The position numbers were made by a program, and so were the translations under genes. This document shows, in pieces, positions 1-13,499 of a stretch of DNA of 64,000 nucleotides (position 1 is the stretch's first letter; each line of letters opens with the position of its first letter). The stretch is from contig CM056576.1 in the NCBI GenBank assembly GCA_029721435.1, forward strand, positions 113,564,666 to 113,628,665. The letters run 5' to 3'. The notes under the pieces are model-generated. The model was given only the letters and a program-made list of their open reading frames with translations, was not told the DNA's origin and did no database searches. The stretch is from Gymnothorax reevesii (Eukaryota > Chordata > Actinopteri > Anguilliformes > Muraenidae).

Positions 1-1435
1 ATTATTTATATAAATATTCATGCTCATATATACTGTATATAAGCTAAATTTAGGTACTTGTAAAGGGTATATGAGTCTCCTATATTGCTTCTTCATTTCC
101 ACATATAAGCCCTATATGTGCATACAAAGTATATGTCTCCTTTATAGCTCCTTTATATACCCAGTGGCAGGTTCTGTTTGTCATACCTGTTATATAGCTC
201 ATATCTCGCTTTTGCAAGTGTCATACATGATGCCTAGCTCATATTTTTATTCTCAAGGTAATATCTGCGTATTAGTCCAAAGTCCCTTACAGAAATTGCA
301 AGAATTTCACGCAATAACTTATTAATCGCATGTGAACACGTGAAATTCGCATCACATTTGATCCTAAATACACGTTGACATGTGACAACGGCATGTTATG
401 TCTAAACCATTCAATATTAACTATGACAAGTGAGAGGAGACAAAAAGCTATGATAGCAACATAAATATCTAATACTATTTGTTCCATTTTTTTCCTGAAA
501 CTTTAACAATAACAAGGTCATCAATTCTTTCTTGACCATACCTATTTCCATTCTTTTGTACAAAAGTTTGAAGATTGAGTTGTGCATTGTGGAAGGGAAG
601 GAAATGTATAAAAACAAAATGGTTTGATTGTGTTTATTTAATCAATTAAGCATTTTTTCAAGTTAAAGTCACAGCCAGATTCTACACATTAAGATAAAAT
701 TGTATTCACATCATTATAGCTCATACTCATCCACTGAAAGGTTTTACCCTACACTGTTACATCCACCAAATCCAATGTTTTCTATCTTGTCTTTAATGCA
801 GTTTCTAAATGAATATGGCTCAGAGGTCCTTAGTCTAAATGTAGCAAAATAAAAAAAAACAAAATAAAAGTACACAGAAGAACATACATTCAAGTAAACA
901 CGCCTTTCAAATGTCATTTTCATCCCCACATCTATTTGAGCATTTCACCATGGTTAATGAATTTGAAGACAAAGTCTACATTTCTGTTCACATTTTTAAA
1001 GAACAGACACTTGTCTTTTATCTGAGATGCTTGTATAGCAACCAAGACTTTTTCCTACAGGGATGAAATAACAAGGATTCTTAAATTCCCTTACGGAAAG
1101 AACTTAAATAAACATATAGGTTTTAATCCCCGTCTTGTATGAACCAGCAGTGGTCGGCAGCTCTTTTCAGAAGTAGTGCGCAATTGGCCAAAGCGCTACA
1201 GGGATTCAAATTGCAAAGCGCCTGATGGGAAGGGTTATATAGATTAGAGTTCCCCAAACTAATGCTCGTGGGCAGTGTACACTCTCCTGAATTGACAACA
1301 CGGGGCCACATGTGCCAAAAAGCCTATGGACTTGTACATAGTTCCCTAATTGGATATGCCAGATTCAGGTGGGATTGGAAATGCCAAATCAAATATAGGG
1401 CCACATATAGGTTTCGCATAAATGTGACACATAAA
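1..1435. other. AT-rich DNA with no identified gene
   Basis: Only short ORFs in random frames. From about 60 to 170 there are loosely repeated TATATAAG / TATATGTCTCC motifs that may be a decayed tandem repeat. Nothing else recognised. Confidence 0.5.
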
Positions 1436-1759
1436 ATTGGACGTTTTCATATTTTATTGGTACATATACTCAAAGGCAATGAAAACGCAACACTCTAAAT
1501 TTTGGTTTATTTTTGCTCAGGACCTGAGTGGTCCAATTTGAGTTCTTAAGTGACCATTGGGGTCACAATGTGTACCTCGTTACACATGAATGATCATCAT
1601 GTAACTCAACAGTGTGAGCTGGACTCTCATCAATCCATATTGAGTGCAACATATGGGATTAAGAGTTGTGCAATGGCAGTGGTTGAAATGAAAGACGGGT
1701 CGTCTTCCCTCTATGAAGGCATGATAAAAGCCACGCAAAAAACATTTTTAAGTGTCCAA

Positions 1760-1852
1760 ATGCCACGTCTTTCGACTGAACAACGGAACAGGGCCCTGGG
1801 TATGCTAGAGGCAGGAGTAAGTGCCCGGCAGGTGGCTCACCGTTTTATGTAG
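1760..1852 (+). pseudogene. Tc1-like transposase, N-terminal fragment
   Basis: Encodes MPRLSTEQRNRALGMLEAGV and then SARQVAHRF, the start of the first helix-turn-helix of Tc1-like transposases, which bind the terminal repeats. It stops at TAG 1850, so most of the DNA-binding and catalytic domain is missing. Confidence 0.75.
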
Positions 1853-1943
1853 TACGTCCAGCATCAGTACATTTTGGGTGTAGTACGTCCAACTGGGACA
1901 AGCTCTTTCATCAAGAGTACCCAGACCTCAAACCAGGCAGCAA

Positions 1944-2069
1944 CTCCAGAATGCACTACAGGCAGAGTGGCAACAACTTCCCCAAGACAACCTAAGACGC
2001 TTAGTCAGGTCCATGAGGAGACGTTGTACTGCCTGTGTGGATGTTCATGGGGGTCACACCCGATGCTGA
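1944..2069 (+). pseudogene. Tc1-like transposase, C-terminal fragment
   Basis: Reads LQNALQAEWQQLPQDNLRRL, then VRSMRRRCTACVDVHGGHTR and a TGA: the typical end of fish Tc1-like transposases after the last catalytic residue. The whole DDE core between this and the N-terminal piece is lost. A 12-bp direct repeat gtagtacgtcca (1848 and 1879) lies at the deletion join. Confidence 0.75.
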
Positions 2070-2347
2070 CTGTTCTTTTGAGTTCATTTTTAAATGTGTG
2101 TTCCGTTCAGTCTTGTTGTGATTTTTCATTTTCAACTTGTGCTTGTTATGTTTAATGCATCTGTTAATTATTGTCCAATTCGGCCCATTAAAATAACACG
2201 AGGCGCCCGTGGGTTTGAGGGCGGAACTTTCAAATCCTGCAGTTCAATGCGACTATGCCCACCACCACAGGGCACCATGATGCTTCCAAAGCCACGCCTG
2301 AAAACCTGTGCACCTTTGTGGACGCGGATAGAGGCGTGGGCATCTAT

Positions 2348-2364
2348 GGGGGGGGGGGGGGGGG
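2348..2364. repeat. poly-G run
   Basis: About 17 consecutive G inside the Tc1-like element. Its length may be affected by sequencing error. Confidence 0.7.
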
Positions 2365-2750
2365 TTGATTGACAGCTGTATCATTTCAATCATTTGAGTT
2401 GGTCGTATGTTTGATTGGCTGTTGTTTTTTAGCTCTTCCCCCTTACAGGATAGGCATATTTTTTTCATTCCAGTGTCAAACATCTTGTGTTTCATAGCTC
2501 TATCGATCGCTATAGAGGTAGAATAAGAATTTTTAAAAATTGTAACAAATCTGCGGGAGCCTAGTGTACCTTAAACACATTTAATTCATCAAAGTCAACC
2601 CACCCAACATATTTGAATTGTTGAAATAAGAAAATAAATTTGAGTAACAAATTTATTTGAATCCAAACTGGCGTTGCGTTTTCATTGCCTCTGAGTATAT
2701 GTGTTCATATAGGTACATATATGTACCTATAATATATGAAAACGGCCAAT

Positions 2751-4021
2751 ATTCTGTATGTTATATAGGTTATTTCCATGTGGGTCAGGACAGAGTTATC
2801 TCTGTGGGCTGACCGTGAACGTCACATCGCTGCGCAGGGCAGTCTGCGGGCCAGTTCATTTGAGCATATTGGCTAACTGGCCAATCAGGAGATCTCCTGG
2901 ACGTCCCGATGGCCACTCCTCCCCTGCTGCATGGCGCTACTTTCACTCTGTACAAGTCACCGACGCTGGTACAGGACATTGGCTTTTGTAGAATCAGGAA
3001 ACATTGTCTAATAATGCAGGTGACCCACAGCATTGATGCTTTTAATTGGATTTGTTTTGAGGAGGAACCATGTCTCAGAGTACGCCAGCGTCAGGTGTTC
3101 ATGCAGTCTGTGTGTTACTTTATATGGTAGCAGGGCTGGTTGATGTTGCCTCACACATATCTTGTGCGTGATATCTACTGATGGAGTGGACAGATTTTAA
3201 CCAAATCGCATGTGGTAACTTCCCACAACGGGTAGCTGAACTGATTAGGTTTTGGAGGTCATCAGCTGAAAGACCAGGATCACATAAGGTCAGCTGTATG
3301 CAGGGATCGAAGAAAAAAATTTTTAAGATGTCTGAAACTACGACGGGTGGGACATAGCAATTCACACTTTTTTTTGACACTTCATTGTTTTCATTACTTT
3401 TACCAGAGTGATGAAATTAATATTGTGTTAACCACCAAAGCGCACATTGTGAAACCCTATTTTAGGAAGTCATGTTCATTATGTAATCACTATTCCACAC
3501 CCCCTGTCTGTCCATTTACCTGTTTGTTCTGTTTCATTGATCTGTGTAATCTTTTACTACAACTTGTTCAAACATGACCCACTTAAGGGATAAAATCTTT
3601 TTCTCTGATCTACCCAGCGGGGGTCTAATTATCATTCCTAATGTATAATAAAGATATTTTTTTCAGTCACTTGATAATATAAAAATCCAGTACAGCTAGA
3701 CTGCAATTTATGCCAAAATGTATTCAAATAAATGCTTCAAGGATATCAGACAGTATTTATTGCTATACATTGAGTAAAATGCATGCTACGTAAATTGCTG
3801 GGCGCATGGGAAAATTTCTTTGAGATTTCATGTGCAAATTCATTGGACTGTCCAATTTGCCTCTCTATGTGAGTGATGAGTATTAAAAAAAACAAAAAAA
3901 AAAACATGGAAGTCTCAAACCAAAAAAAAAAAAATCTTCATGCATTCTATGTAGAAAGATAGGTGGTTGGCACGTGATGTGTCAGCATACAATCCATTCA
4001 GCAACATCTGCCTGACTACAG
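2751..4021. other. non-coding DNA, no gene identified
   Basis: Contains a moderately GC-rich part (2790-3000) and an A-run region (3885-3935). ORFs are short and without recognisable motifs. It may be decayed repeat sequence. Confidence 0.4.
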
Positions 4022-4140
4022 TATTGATTGATTGATTGATTTATTTATTTATCCTTTATTTAGCCAGGAAGGTCCCATTGAGATACAAGATCTCTTCTTC
4101 CAGGGAGTCCTGATTGACAATGTTTTAGGCCCATTGACTT
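4022..4140 (-). mobile_element. LINE 3' tail (L2/CR1-like fish family)
   Basis: On the minus strand it reads ...ttgtatctcaatgggacc...ctggctaaataaagga followed by repeated aatc/aaat units. This is the ending seen in many fish LINE copies and matches the + strand copy at 15835-15955 (tttggtctcaactgg...ggttaaataaagg). Confidence 0.55.
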
Positions 4141-7100
4141 TTCAGCAATAAATGCAAGCCAGTATTTCCTAGCAAGCTATTATACAATTTACACTTTACA
4201 TTTTTCTTCAGAGTAAGACATGAATTAAGAAATGATTTTAAAAAACTGAGTATATTTCAGTTTCTGGGGAGATCTATTTATGGTGCATACATCGAGAAAT
4301 TGAGCCACCATATTACATTTCACCACTAGGTGGAAATGTTAACCACTGGGTTGAGGCTCAGAGGATGGAAAAAAATCTTTTTAACAGATATAATCCTGAA
4401 TTATCCTCAGGGGCCTATGGTGATTTCTAATGCAAACTCTTGTGAAAGGTGGATCAGGGCAAAACCACCAAGGAAAAACATAAGTGAGTCAGCAATGGTT
4501 TGTTCATTTTTATAACTTGGTTATACTTGCACTCAGAATGGGAACAGTGAAAGCCTGAGTGTCATGAATGGACATTGCAATGAGGCTAATATGATGATAA
4601 TTGGTATGAGATTGCACATTTTGGAAAATGATTGCAGTACATAAAATCTGGATTTGATGTTTGGTTTGTGTATTTAGGCAAAAACTCTGTAGATATGGTC
4701 TTTCATTATTGTACCAGTACAGCAGCATTCATTTTGACATCCATGCACATGAATAAGTGGTTTTTTTCAGAGGGCACTGAACGACTTTAGCTGTTCATAC
4801 GAACCCCCATTCGACTAGCCACAGAGACTCGCACACAATTAACTAGAGCCTTATAAAGAGAGAGTATAGTCAACTCAGCTCAAGACTACCAGAACAGTGA
4901 CTGCAAAATAACTAACCACCTCACACAAGGCGCCATGTTACTTTGGCCCTTTGCCAAACTATTCCCTCTCCACTAGCACTACCAAGAGTCATGCAGATTG
5001 AAGTCTCCCTTTCAGCCATAGAGGGCACTTTTATTTAACCTCTTCATCCCGGACACCATCGGATTTTCTGACAGATTTTCTGAGGCATGCCGTCTCAGGT
5101 ATAGGAGCCTTTCACCTTTGATTTAATTCGTCGCAACCTGTTCCTGTTAAAGATAGCCTGATTACCAAGAGAATTCAGAGCGCGCATACCTCCGCCAAGG
5201 CCTAACAGCTGCATATGCCTAGGATACATATAAGTAAGGGTTATTATATACCACCACCAAAGCAAATACAAAATTCCTGGATCTAGAATTCGGTCCATAT
5301 CACTCCGAAAATGAAATCACTTCTAAGTTGGGCCACGACACACCTCTGGTGGAAATTTCATTAACATTTGCCCTTAAATTTTTCTGTAATGTTGCTAGCA
5401 AACAAACAATCATACTTTCCCATAAACCAAAGGTAAAACAGTGCCTCCTTGTTAGAGGTAAAAATAAAGCAACTTATTTATTGAATAAATTAGCCCTACA
5501 ATGATAAGAAATTATTCAGTAAGAAATGACAAAGAGATCACCGGTAGGCTACACTGACAATGTAAATGAAAGAGAAATGGCATTGTCAAGATGGCAATCA
5601 TACAAATTGATTAATCCAAAACTTACACTGAATTCCATCTCCTATTTCAGTATTTATTTGAAAGTGCAATTTATTTTAAGTTGGCGCTTAACAAATTAGG
5701 AACATTTGTGCAAAATGGTGTCACATAAGACTGCTAACAAATATGTGCCATTTCTTGAGCAAGAGAAATTAAAAATCTTCAGACGACAGATTGTCATTTT
5801 ATGCCATGACTAATATGGATAGGAAAATGCTTGATAACTTTTCGATACAATGAACAGTAATGCCAGTTGAAAGCAAATTAGCCCATTGTTCAACTAATTA
5901 GACTTACAAATTAGCTGATTAGTGTTTCGTTTCTGATTTGACACTATGTTTTCTTCAGAGCACTGAGTGATGATTAACCTCTTAAACCTGAATGCCCTTG
6001 ATACCAGGGGCTATCAATAAATGTCTTAAATACAGCATGCATACAAACGATACATTAAATGAAAGAGGAAAGTTCACAGAATCCAACGATATAAGACGTG
6101 TCATTTTAAACTGACACCACACTCAAAGAACAGCAGGCATACACATTGTACAGCAATGCGCTAATATTTTTTCTTAACTTTGATATTTTGTAATAAAATC
6201 TGTGTTTGAGGGTAAATCTGCACTGGCTATCGTTAACCCAGTTTATCCATGTTATATTGAAACTAGAAACTAGATCTTCCAGTCGCCATGCATTTTTTTT
6301 TCAGGACACTGCTTCAAATGAGATCAGGCCTTGATTATTCCACTTGCGCGCAATGTATTTTCTTCTCTGTAATCAGCTAGTGATGCAGTCGGTTTGACTC
6401 TGCGGGTGGCCATTTGTTTCTATGGGCTCTGACATTTCCAATGAGCTCTCAACCCCTGTAATCGCAAAAACCTAACCTGAGATAGAGCCTTGCATTCCCG
6501 ATGCGTCTAACTGGAAGACCATATGCCATTATGCACATGTACTCAAAGACCGCAACAATATAGACGCTTAACTAGTTTGTTTTTATTTTTTCTCTACAAT
6601 AATCCACTGAATATTCAACAGTCATTTTCAAAGTTGTTCGACTGAAAATCCTTGTGCCATCACGAGTGAGTACTAAGAGAACCGTATTAAAAAACGTCAA
6701 ATCAGGGTGCGTGATCTGTTTTGTTGTTTGACTCCTCGTATTTGCAATGAGACACTTATGAGTCAGTCCATTTTTTTTTTTTTTTGAGCAGTGGATACAT
6801 AGTTCTTGAGTAAATAAAATTGAAGGGCTATTTGTTTGTTTTTTTTACCTTATCTTTGTACTTTATTTATTTATATGTTTTTTATGTATTTTGTAAATTT
6901 GCTTGTTTTATTGATAATAAATCTGCTCCAGTGGAGTCAAACTTTATTTCATTTGAATCCATTTTCTTTGAATGGGAAAATATATATAGAACTTGCTGAA
7001 CTATAAAAGATTTTAAAACAGAAAAAAGGGCTTTACTTGGATGGAATGTGTGCCTGTAGTGACATAATAGTCAAATAAAATTAGTTTTACAGTTTGGTGC

Positions 7101-8435
7101 CTGAGAAATCTCAAATGGCACACATTGCCTAAATTGTCCTTTTGGAGATGCCATGGAGACATTCCTGAACTAAAACCTCAAAAATTTGCTCTGATTAGCT
7201 TGATTAGAATTAACTTTGACACAGATAATGGTGAGATTCTGTGCTGCAATTTTTAGAGGTTTCAGACTGCAACCTAAATAACTTTAAAAGGGATAAAAGT
7301 AAAATTCTGATAGGCTGAAATGCGATCTTTCATTTATGTTGTGTTCCATCTTATTCAATGCTGACTCACTGACATATACACTGATTTTGACACCTTGACA
7401 AAAATCCCCCAGGTGTACCTTTATTATGATATTAAGATTATTCAAATGGATCAACTATTTGCAGAGATGTACTCGTTTCATTTCGGGCATGTCCTTTTCA
7501 AGATGGAGGGTCAGGGCTTAAATAACCTGGGAACAACTTGCGTCTAAACAATTGGTGATTTATTAAATTATTTTTGCATCGTGGCTTTAAGAGCGCAACT
7601 GCCCTTCTTAACCTTTATGCTAGTGATGGCTGGGCACTGAAAATCCGTGGGGGTGCTGGTTAATGGACCAGCTTTGGATAGATATTGTTCCACTTCAGGT
7701 CAGAGAGAGTGAGATGGGAAAGTCTGTATTAATTCAGACTCTCTGTCGCAAGGTTTACAGTCCACTCCCACTCGCCACAAACACTGACTGGAACAGACTT
7801 TACCATTGCAGTCCCTTAACGAGAGTACGCAGATGAAATGGAGGCTATGTAGGGCGAGAGTGTCGTGGGTGATTTGGGGTTGACCCTGAGAACTTCAAAT
7901 TCATTCTAATAGCACACGCAGACCTAGTCTGATAGTTTGGACTGATTGCCGTTATGCTGTGTTGTGCATCATGGGGATCTGCTCTTAGCACAGGATAGAA
8001 TCACTGAAAAAGATCTTTTTTCTGGCAAACACACCAGTGCTCTGAGGACTGACTGCAATAATCAACATAAGGTTAAATGTCTTCATTTTCTGCCGGTGTC
8101 GAAGGATGTGAAAATAAGGGGTGGCGTAAATTCATTTTCTTGGAGAATCTTTTGCTAGCTGGGTAAGTACTGTATATATAATTTATATTAATATTTAAAC
8201 TGAATTCCAAGTGTAATGTTAACTGAAGTGGTATGGTTTGATTGTCAATGTAGCTAATTGGCGTGCTCAAAATTGCTTAGCATTCACACGTTACCATTCC
8301 ATAATCATTGTGTAGTTTCCATGTTTCCATACATGATCGAAATCCAATGACAAATAGGATCAGTGACTTTGTTCACCATAGAAGGGATGCACTCTCAGAA
8401 AAGCCTGTTTTTCAGAGGGTGGGGAATGACAGGAA
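4141..8435. other. AT-rich non-coding DNA
   Basis: No ORF above chance length and no recognised repeat family. Short A/T runs near 6775 and 6840. This may be intergenic or the start of a very long first intron. Confidence 0.45.
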
Positions 8436-8578
8436 CAGGGCTCTCAAGTTTTGAATGCAGGCTGGAGTGAGATTTTCTTCGGGGGGCGGGGGGGGTGCAT
8501 GATACTCGCATTTTCAAAGGTGCTGAGTATCCATGTACATGTACTTTGTTACAGTATTTAAGTAGTATTGGGGAGACT

Positions 8579-9803
8579 GGGGTTACCTCGTCATGATTTT
8601 GTATTTGGCTTCATAACTCGTTGTTGCTAAAACTTAGAGAAATACCTTTATGGTCTATGTGTAGTGCAGAATGTCGCCTACAAAAGTTGTATTGATACAA
8701 TCTCAAAATAACGTGTATTGTTGTCACATTATTCAATTTTCGATATATCACGAACATGCCGAAGTAACCCCATACCCGTGGTTACTTCATGTCATAGTTG
8801 GCAATCAGCTGAAGCTGAAAAAGACAGTCCAATATTCTCATAACTGAAATAGTGAGAACTGTTTTATTTTTACAACGAACCAAAACAAGCTAAGATTTAT
8901 GCATAATCACCATCAGAGTAGCAGTTATGACATTCGTAGGCGAGCCCACTGACATTTGCACAGTCCTCATGTGCCCACCCTTTGCATGAGAAGCACTGGA
9001 CCCCCTCCTCTCCACCTTTGGATGTTGAGTAAGGACCACGGCACCAAAGAGGAGCAGCAAACATTCCCACAGACAAAGGAATGGAATGAAATGAAGAGGT
9101 CCCAGGGCTGGCACTTGCCAACCCCAAATACTCTGCCAACACCTCCACTTTAATGGGCCCCACCAGTGGCCCATTCAGGTGGAGGTGAAAGAGTGAGAAA
9201 GGGGAGGGGCTGCTAGGAGCAAACCCTTACAAACCCATACTTGTGTCCTCCAAACAAAGGCCCTAATAGGTCCTCTATCATAAACATAAAGTAAATGCAA
9301 ATATTTGAATTAAGACACTATAGGTGTCTGAAAAACAATAAATCGGCTCCCATATTTGACTTTGGAATATTTTAATATCGGCCAAACGCAGGACCTACAA
9401 GTGGTGGAACCTCAGCACCCTGACAAACTAACAAAACTATGTTGCTTAGCCAGTGTAGCCCCGTGCTCCCATTTTGGAAATCAGGCCGCATATCTCATCT
9501 CATGATCGCAGCAGGCCTTTATCTTATTTGTTGTTGATAACTGTAGTTACGTGCGTTTATGAAACAGTAAAATCACTGTGGAAATCTTTGTCTGACTTCA
9601 AAGAAGACAGACGCATTTCTTTAAGACACTTAAAGTTTGGAATTTGGGCCAAAATTTAGTTATTTGGGCAGAAAACACTTACATGGCACTACAAGTCTTC
9701 TTTCCAAGAGATGACGCCGCCGAGATGTCACATAATTTGTACGTTTTCGTTTTCCCGTCAGTGTGATGGGTGACAAACCTAACCCCGTGATCGAAGTAAC
9801 CCC
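8579..9803 (-). mobile_element. DNA transposon remnant nested in the hAT-like element
   Basis: The ends are inverted: ggggttacctcg-tca at 8579 versus tgatcgaagtaacccc at 9788-9803, one substitution and one gap. A similar gaagtaacccc lies at 8761. It carries a minus-strand transposase-like tail (8897-9163). Precise borders are uncertain. Confidence 0.5.
8897..9163 (-). pseudogene. transposase C-terminal zinc-finger fragment
   Basis: The minus strand encodes a tail with VQCFSCKGWAHEDC and then YECHNC, a C-x2-C / W-x-H-x2-C / C-x2-C pattern of a PHD-like finger. Such fingers close several fish pogo/jerky-like transposases. The catalytic domain is not readable. The superfamily is inferred from the pattern only. 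Confidence 0.5.
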
Positions 9804-10849
9804 TCCATTCACTTCGTTTCATTGACACTGGCAACTTACTTACTCGTTTCAAATTAAAATAGCAATTTAATTCATTTACAGATTATCTGGATTCGGCGTG
9901 TTCAAGAAGAACAACTGCGTATCTTTGTGAAGATGTGTCCGCCAGTGGACGTGGAGCTGCAAATTTATGCACGCAGTTACAAGATTCTATCACTAGATGG
10001 CACACCAGGATCAGTTTTTGAATATCACCACGGTCAGTAAACTGAAATAAGAAGCGACTCTAATTCCCCCCAATATCTGTGCTTTTTTAATTTCATTGGG
10101 ACTCCACAGTATAATAAAGGCTAAATTAAATAATTATTTTGTGTATTTGATCATTTTGTCAGTCACAAATGAGATTTTGCTGTACCACCTCTGAGATCAG
10201 ATCGGAGCAGGGTTTGTTTTCAGCCAAAATACACGGAGGGCAGAGAGCCCCCACTCTCCCCGTAACAAGTTAGAAGTCAATTCATCTAACCATAACCGGC
10301 CAAAGCTGTTAAATTGAGGTAAAAAATGATCCGTAAAGCAAATATATCCTACATAGTTCCTATACTTTAATAAGCACTTTTTGAAAAAAAGAGTGATGAT
10401 GTGATTACCTGATTTCGGGCTTCCACATCCAGTTCTTCTTTGACGAGTGCACACAATAGCATTCGCCGCGTTTGGAAGACGTGATTACGGCGCTGCTATT
10501 TCACCTGGCAACAAGAAATCCTATTTTCTGATTGGCTGATAGGTTGCGGATTCAAACAGAGCCCTCTGCCTTCGCATCATCCATTCATAGATTACTAATC
10601 TCTTTTACAGTTTATGTTGCGAATGTGCGGTGAGTTTTATCACTTCTTGTCGTGAGAAATGTCATGTGTGGTGGGAGAGCGTGTGAACTTATTGAAATGC
10701 GTGAGTGTCACGCCCAATGCGTGAGACTTGAGAGCCCTGCAGGAATCTAATGGCCTAAAGTGGTAGATTTTTTTTGCACGAAAAATTTTACAATTCTTCC
10801 CTTTGGACATCGAAGAATATTGTAACTAGAAGGAAAACAGCGTTATAAG

Positions 10850-11630
10850 TGTTACAACCCTCCTGTGAATCCTCCTCCAAACTTAGCAGCTCGAGTGTCT
10901 CCCCCCTCTCGGCTGAATCTCATTACTTGCTTGTTTCCAAAGCAGCGAGTGACTGATATTTAAGCCTTCTGGTGCATGTGCTTGTTGCTGGATTATTAAG
11001 TTGCACTGTACTGAAATCACTGAAATCAGTTATATGTATGTTTGTAAACCTTCTATATCTTTGTCTCATGCAGCTATTTTGTGATAGCCAAAGTCTCTCA
11101 GAAATTTTTATAACAATTGGTCAGTTTGAGCAAGCTTCCATTCCTAATCTGGGTCTAGAATTGCAAATAAATTGAAGTTAGCTGAACCCAATCCTGTTCT
11201 TCAACTCAAGTTTTCATGAACAAGCCTCCAATGCTAATCAGGGTCCAGGAATGTGACCCCATTCTTGTTAGCCCCTGCAAGTACTGTGCTCTCTTTAACA
11301 AGTTTGTCAGGATCAAGCTTCCAACCCTGATCGTGGTCCAGGACTGGGACCCAGTTCCTCTCAATCAAGATCCCTCCTCTTCGTAGGTAGTCCAGTGCTG
11401 GCAAGTGCTTCAACATCTGGCAGCACAGCGGAAGCCACTGGCCAGTGACAGCAGCTAAGCATTCCCCATTATACCTGTCCTGAACTGTTCCTCATTCTCT
11501 CTGGGGCTCCGTCTCCGCCTATCCTGTCTGGGGTTACATCCCCCTCACTACTGTGCTGCTGCCAATAAATTGCCTCTTTTTTTTTTGCAAGTCGTGTCTT
11601 CCCGCTTGATTCTTAGTCTGGACCATAACA
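10850..11630 (+). mobile_element. possible solo LTR
   Basis: Begins tgttacaaccc and ends ggaccataaca, a TG...CA pair with partly inverted tips. AATAAA at 11564 followed by a T-run and about 60 bp to the end fits an LTR R-U5 layout. No primer-binding site or coding region follows. No clear target-site duplication (ataag versus agagt). Confidence 0.4.
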
Positions 11631-13499
11631 AGAGTCCTCTTTCAATTCAACTTTTGGTATGTACCTTAGAGTATACTGTGGTCACAAACTGCATTGAAGG
11701 TGATTTTATAGTGAGGTGCTTTTGATAATCTGAATAATATTGATCATTGTAGGCCCAGATTTGCTAATCTTAGCTCTAGGCTAACACTGACTGATAATAT
11801 GCTAGTTGCCAGCCTCTGGGCAGTGTTTATCAACTATTGGGAGAACCAGATGAAATTTGTTAGCTAATGTTTATGTTTTCTTGGACACTCACTTGACTGT
11901 GACATTGGTAAGCATGGTACAGTTTTATAAATGAACATGCTGTAACTAAATCTGTAACACTGGCTGGCTTGCTTGGCTAGTTAGCAGACCGACAACCCAC
12001 TTTGCTACCCTAATGTTACATGAAAAGTAACATTACCTAATGTGCCAGCAAACTTTGGATAGAGCTGTGCCAACATTAAAAATCTAAAACCTGGCTGAAG
12101 TTAGAAAATATTAGTTTTAAATCTAAAGCCTGGCAGTAATAAAGTTAGCTATGAGGGTGAACACTATCCCATTTTCTTTTTTTTTCTTTTTTCAAAACAG
12201 TGCTGGGATCTTGAAGTAATTATACGAGCATACATTGAATGCACGAAGTGATTGACAGCTACGAAGGCTGGCTTACTGACTGAGGCCTTTACTGATTAGC
12301 TACATCTTCCAACCAAATAGTTAGGACAACATTCTTTTATCTCTGAGCGTATACAATCCATTCATAACAGTGTGTGGAGTCAGAAGCACTGAATGCACTT
12401 TCAATGAAAACTGTTGGAGAAAGTTCAGTAAATGCCTGGGGGGTGGGGGCAGAATTTAATTGTTCAGGAGTCCATCTCCATGATTGCGTTTTAAAGGAAA
12501 TAATTGATGAGGGAAATGACCAAAAACAGATTTTGGCTGGCAGCACGCTTCACAAGTTTTAATCATTGATCTTTTTTTATTACTGCTGACTGAGTTAACA
12601 TTCTTTCTTTCACTTTTAGTACAGCATGGATTGTGCTCTGCTGCATTTTGATAAGCAAAACCTAACGGACATGCATGCTGGTATTCATTATCACAAGAAC
12701 AGCCAATGTAGCCCTCCCGTTTACATGTGGTTTACAGGGAGTCAGGTCTCAGGTCTGGACTTGAGCGATCTCTGCATCTATATATGATTTGACAAGCTGT
12801 TACTTGCATTGACAGCGCTCTGTACATAACAGTGATTCATTATATCAGTATGGAATGTGCCATTTCCTTATTTAATTTCCACCTTTGGCCATTGGTTCTG
12901 TTCCTGAGGTAGGATGTACTGTATGTGAATAATGTCCATTTTTTTTTCATTTTCTCAGGCAGGTCACATTCTGTAAAATGTCTGTGGTTGGGTGAGCGAG
13001 TCAAAAAGGGGTCATGTGTAAAAAGCCAAATGACAAGAAATTTACAGGGAATAAAAAAAAGGACAAATGACAAGCCCAGTAATCAATACGTTATAAGCAG
13101 TCAAAAAAATTCATGCTGTTAGGCATAATATAGAATATGCTCTGTCATGAATTTCTTTTTAAGCGTAAAACTATTCCCAATGTCTCGCTGGAAGAAACAA
13201 GCTATGTTTATGAAGGACCTCACATGCAGATAAAAGATTTTTCCGGAAATATTCTGAAGAAATGTGTGGCGCTTCTCCGAAAATTATTTACCTCTGCTGT
13301 TTTTGAGTCTCTGCTTTGCATTACGGAGGAGCGCCGCACAAACCTGGGTCCTGTTACAGTGCATCCTTGTACAGGAAACCCTGTTCACTGTTGAAACCTC
13401 TCCCACCCCCCACCGGACTCACATGGGAAAGTTTATTTTGAAAAAGTTCCGCTTGTTGGGACACTTCTGAAGACTCCACCCCCTGGCTGTGATTTGTGG
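11631..13499. other. non-coding DNA
   Basis: No recognised gene or repeat. It includes a pair of similar phrases (aatctaaaacctggc and aatctaaagcctggc at about 12080 and 12120). Confidence 0.4.

Larger units (their letters stand above)
1436..2750 (+). mobile_element. Tc1-like DNA transposon, internally deleted
   Basis: Inverted ends of about 60-78 bp: 1436-1494 on the left and 2673-2750 on the right share attgg(a/c)cgttttcat, the tacatata motif and ggcaatgaaaacgcaac. Inside are two pieces of Tc1-like transposase in the + direction (see the pseudogene entries). The right half contains a run of about 17 G at 2348. The right terminal repeat has an extra small palindrome (aggtacatatatgtacct) absent on the left. 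I could not define flanking TA duplications. Confidence 0.75.
8436..10739. mobile_element. hAT-like element with CAGGGCTCTCAAGT ends, carrying a nested insertion
   Basis: Left end cagggctctcaagt (8436) is matched by acttgagagccctg at the right (10726-10739). The right inner part has the cacgc-rich repeats (tgcgtgagtgtcacgccc) that follow this end in many fish copies. The 6-mer caggaa directly abuts both ends (8430-8435, 10740-10745), shorter than the 8 bp expected for hAT. No intact transposase remains. The 1.2-kb element at 8579-9803 sits inside. Confidence 0.6.

Noticed and set aside
10197..10454. 85-codon minus-strand open frame inside the CAGGGCTCTCAAGT element
   Set aside because: Its position suggests transposase, but no hAT dimerisation or zinc-finger motif is visible.
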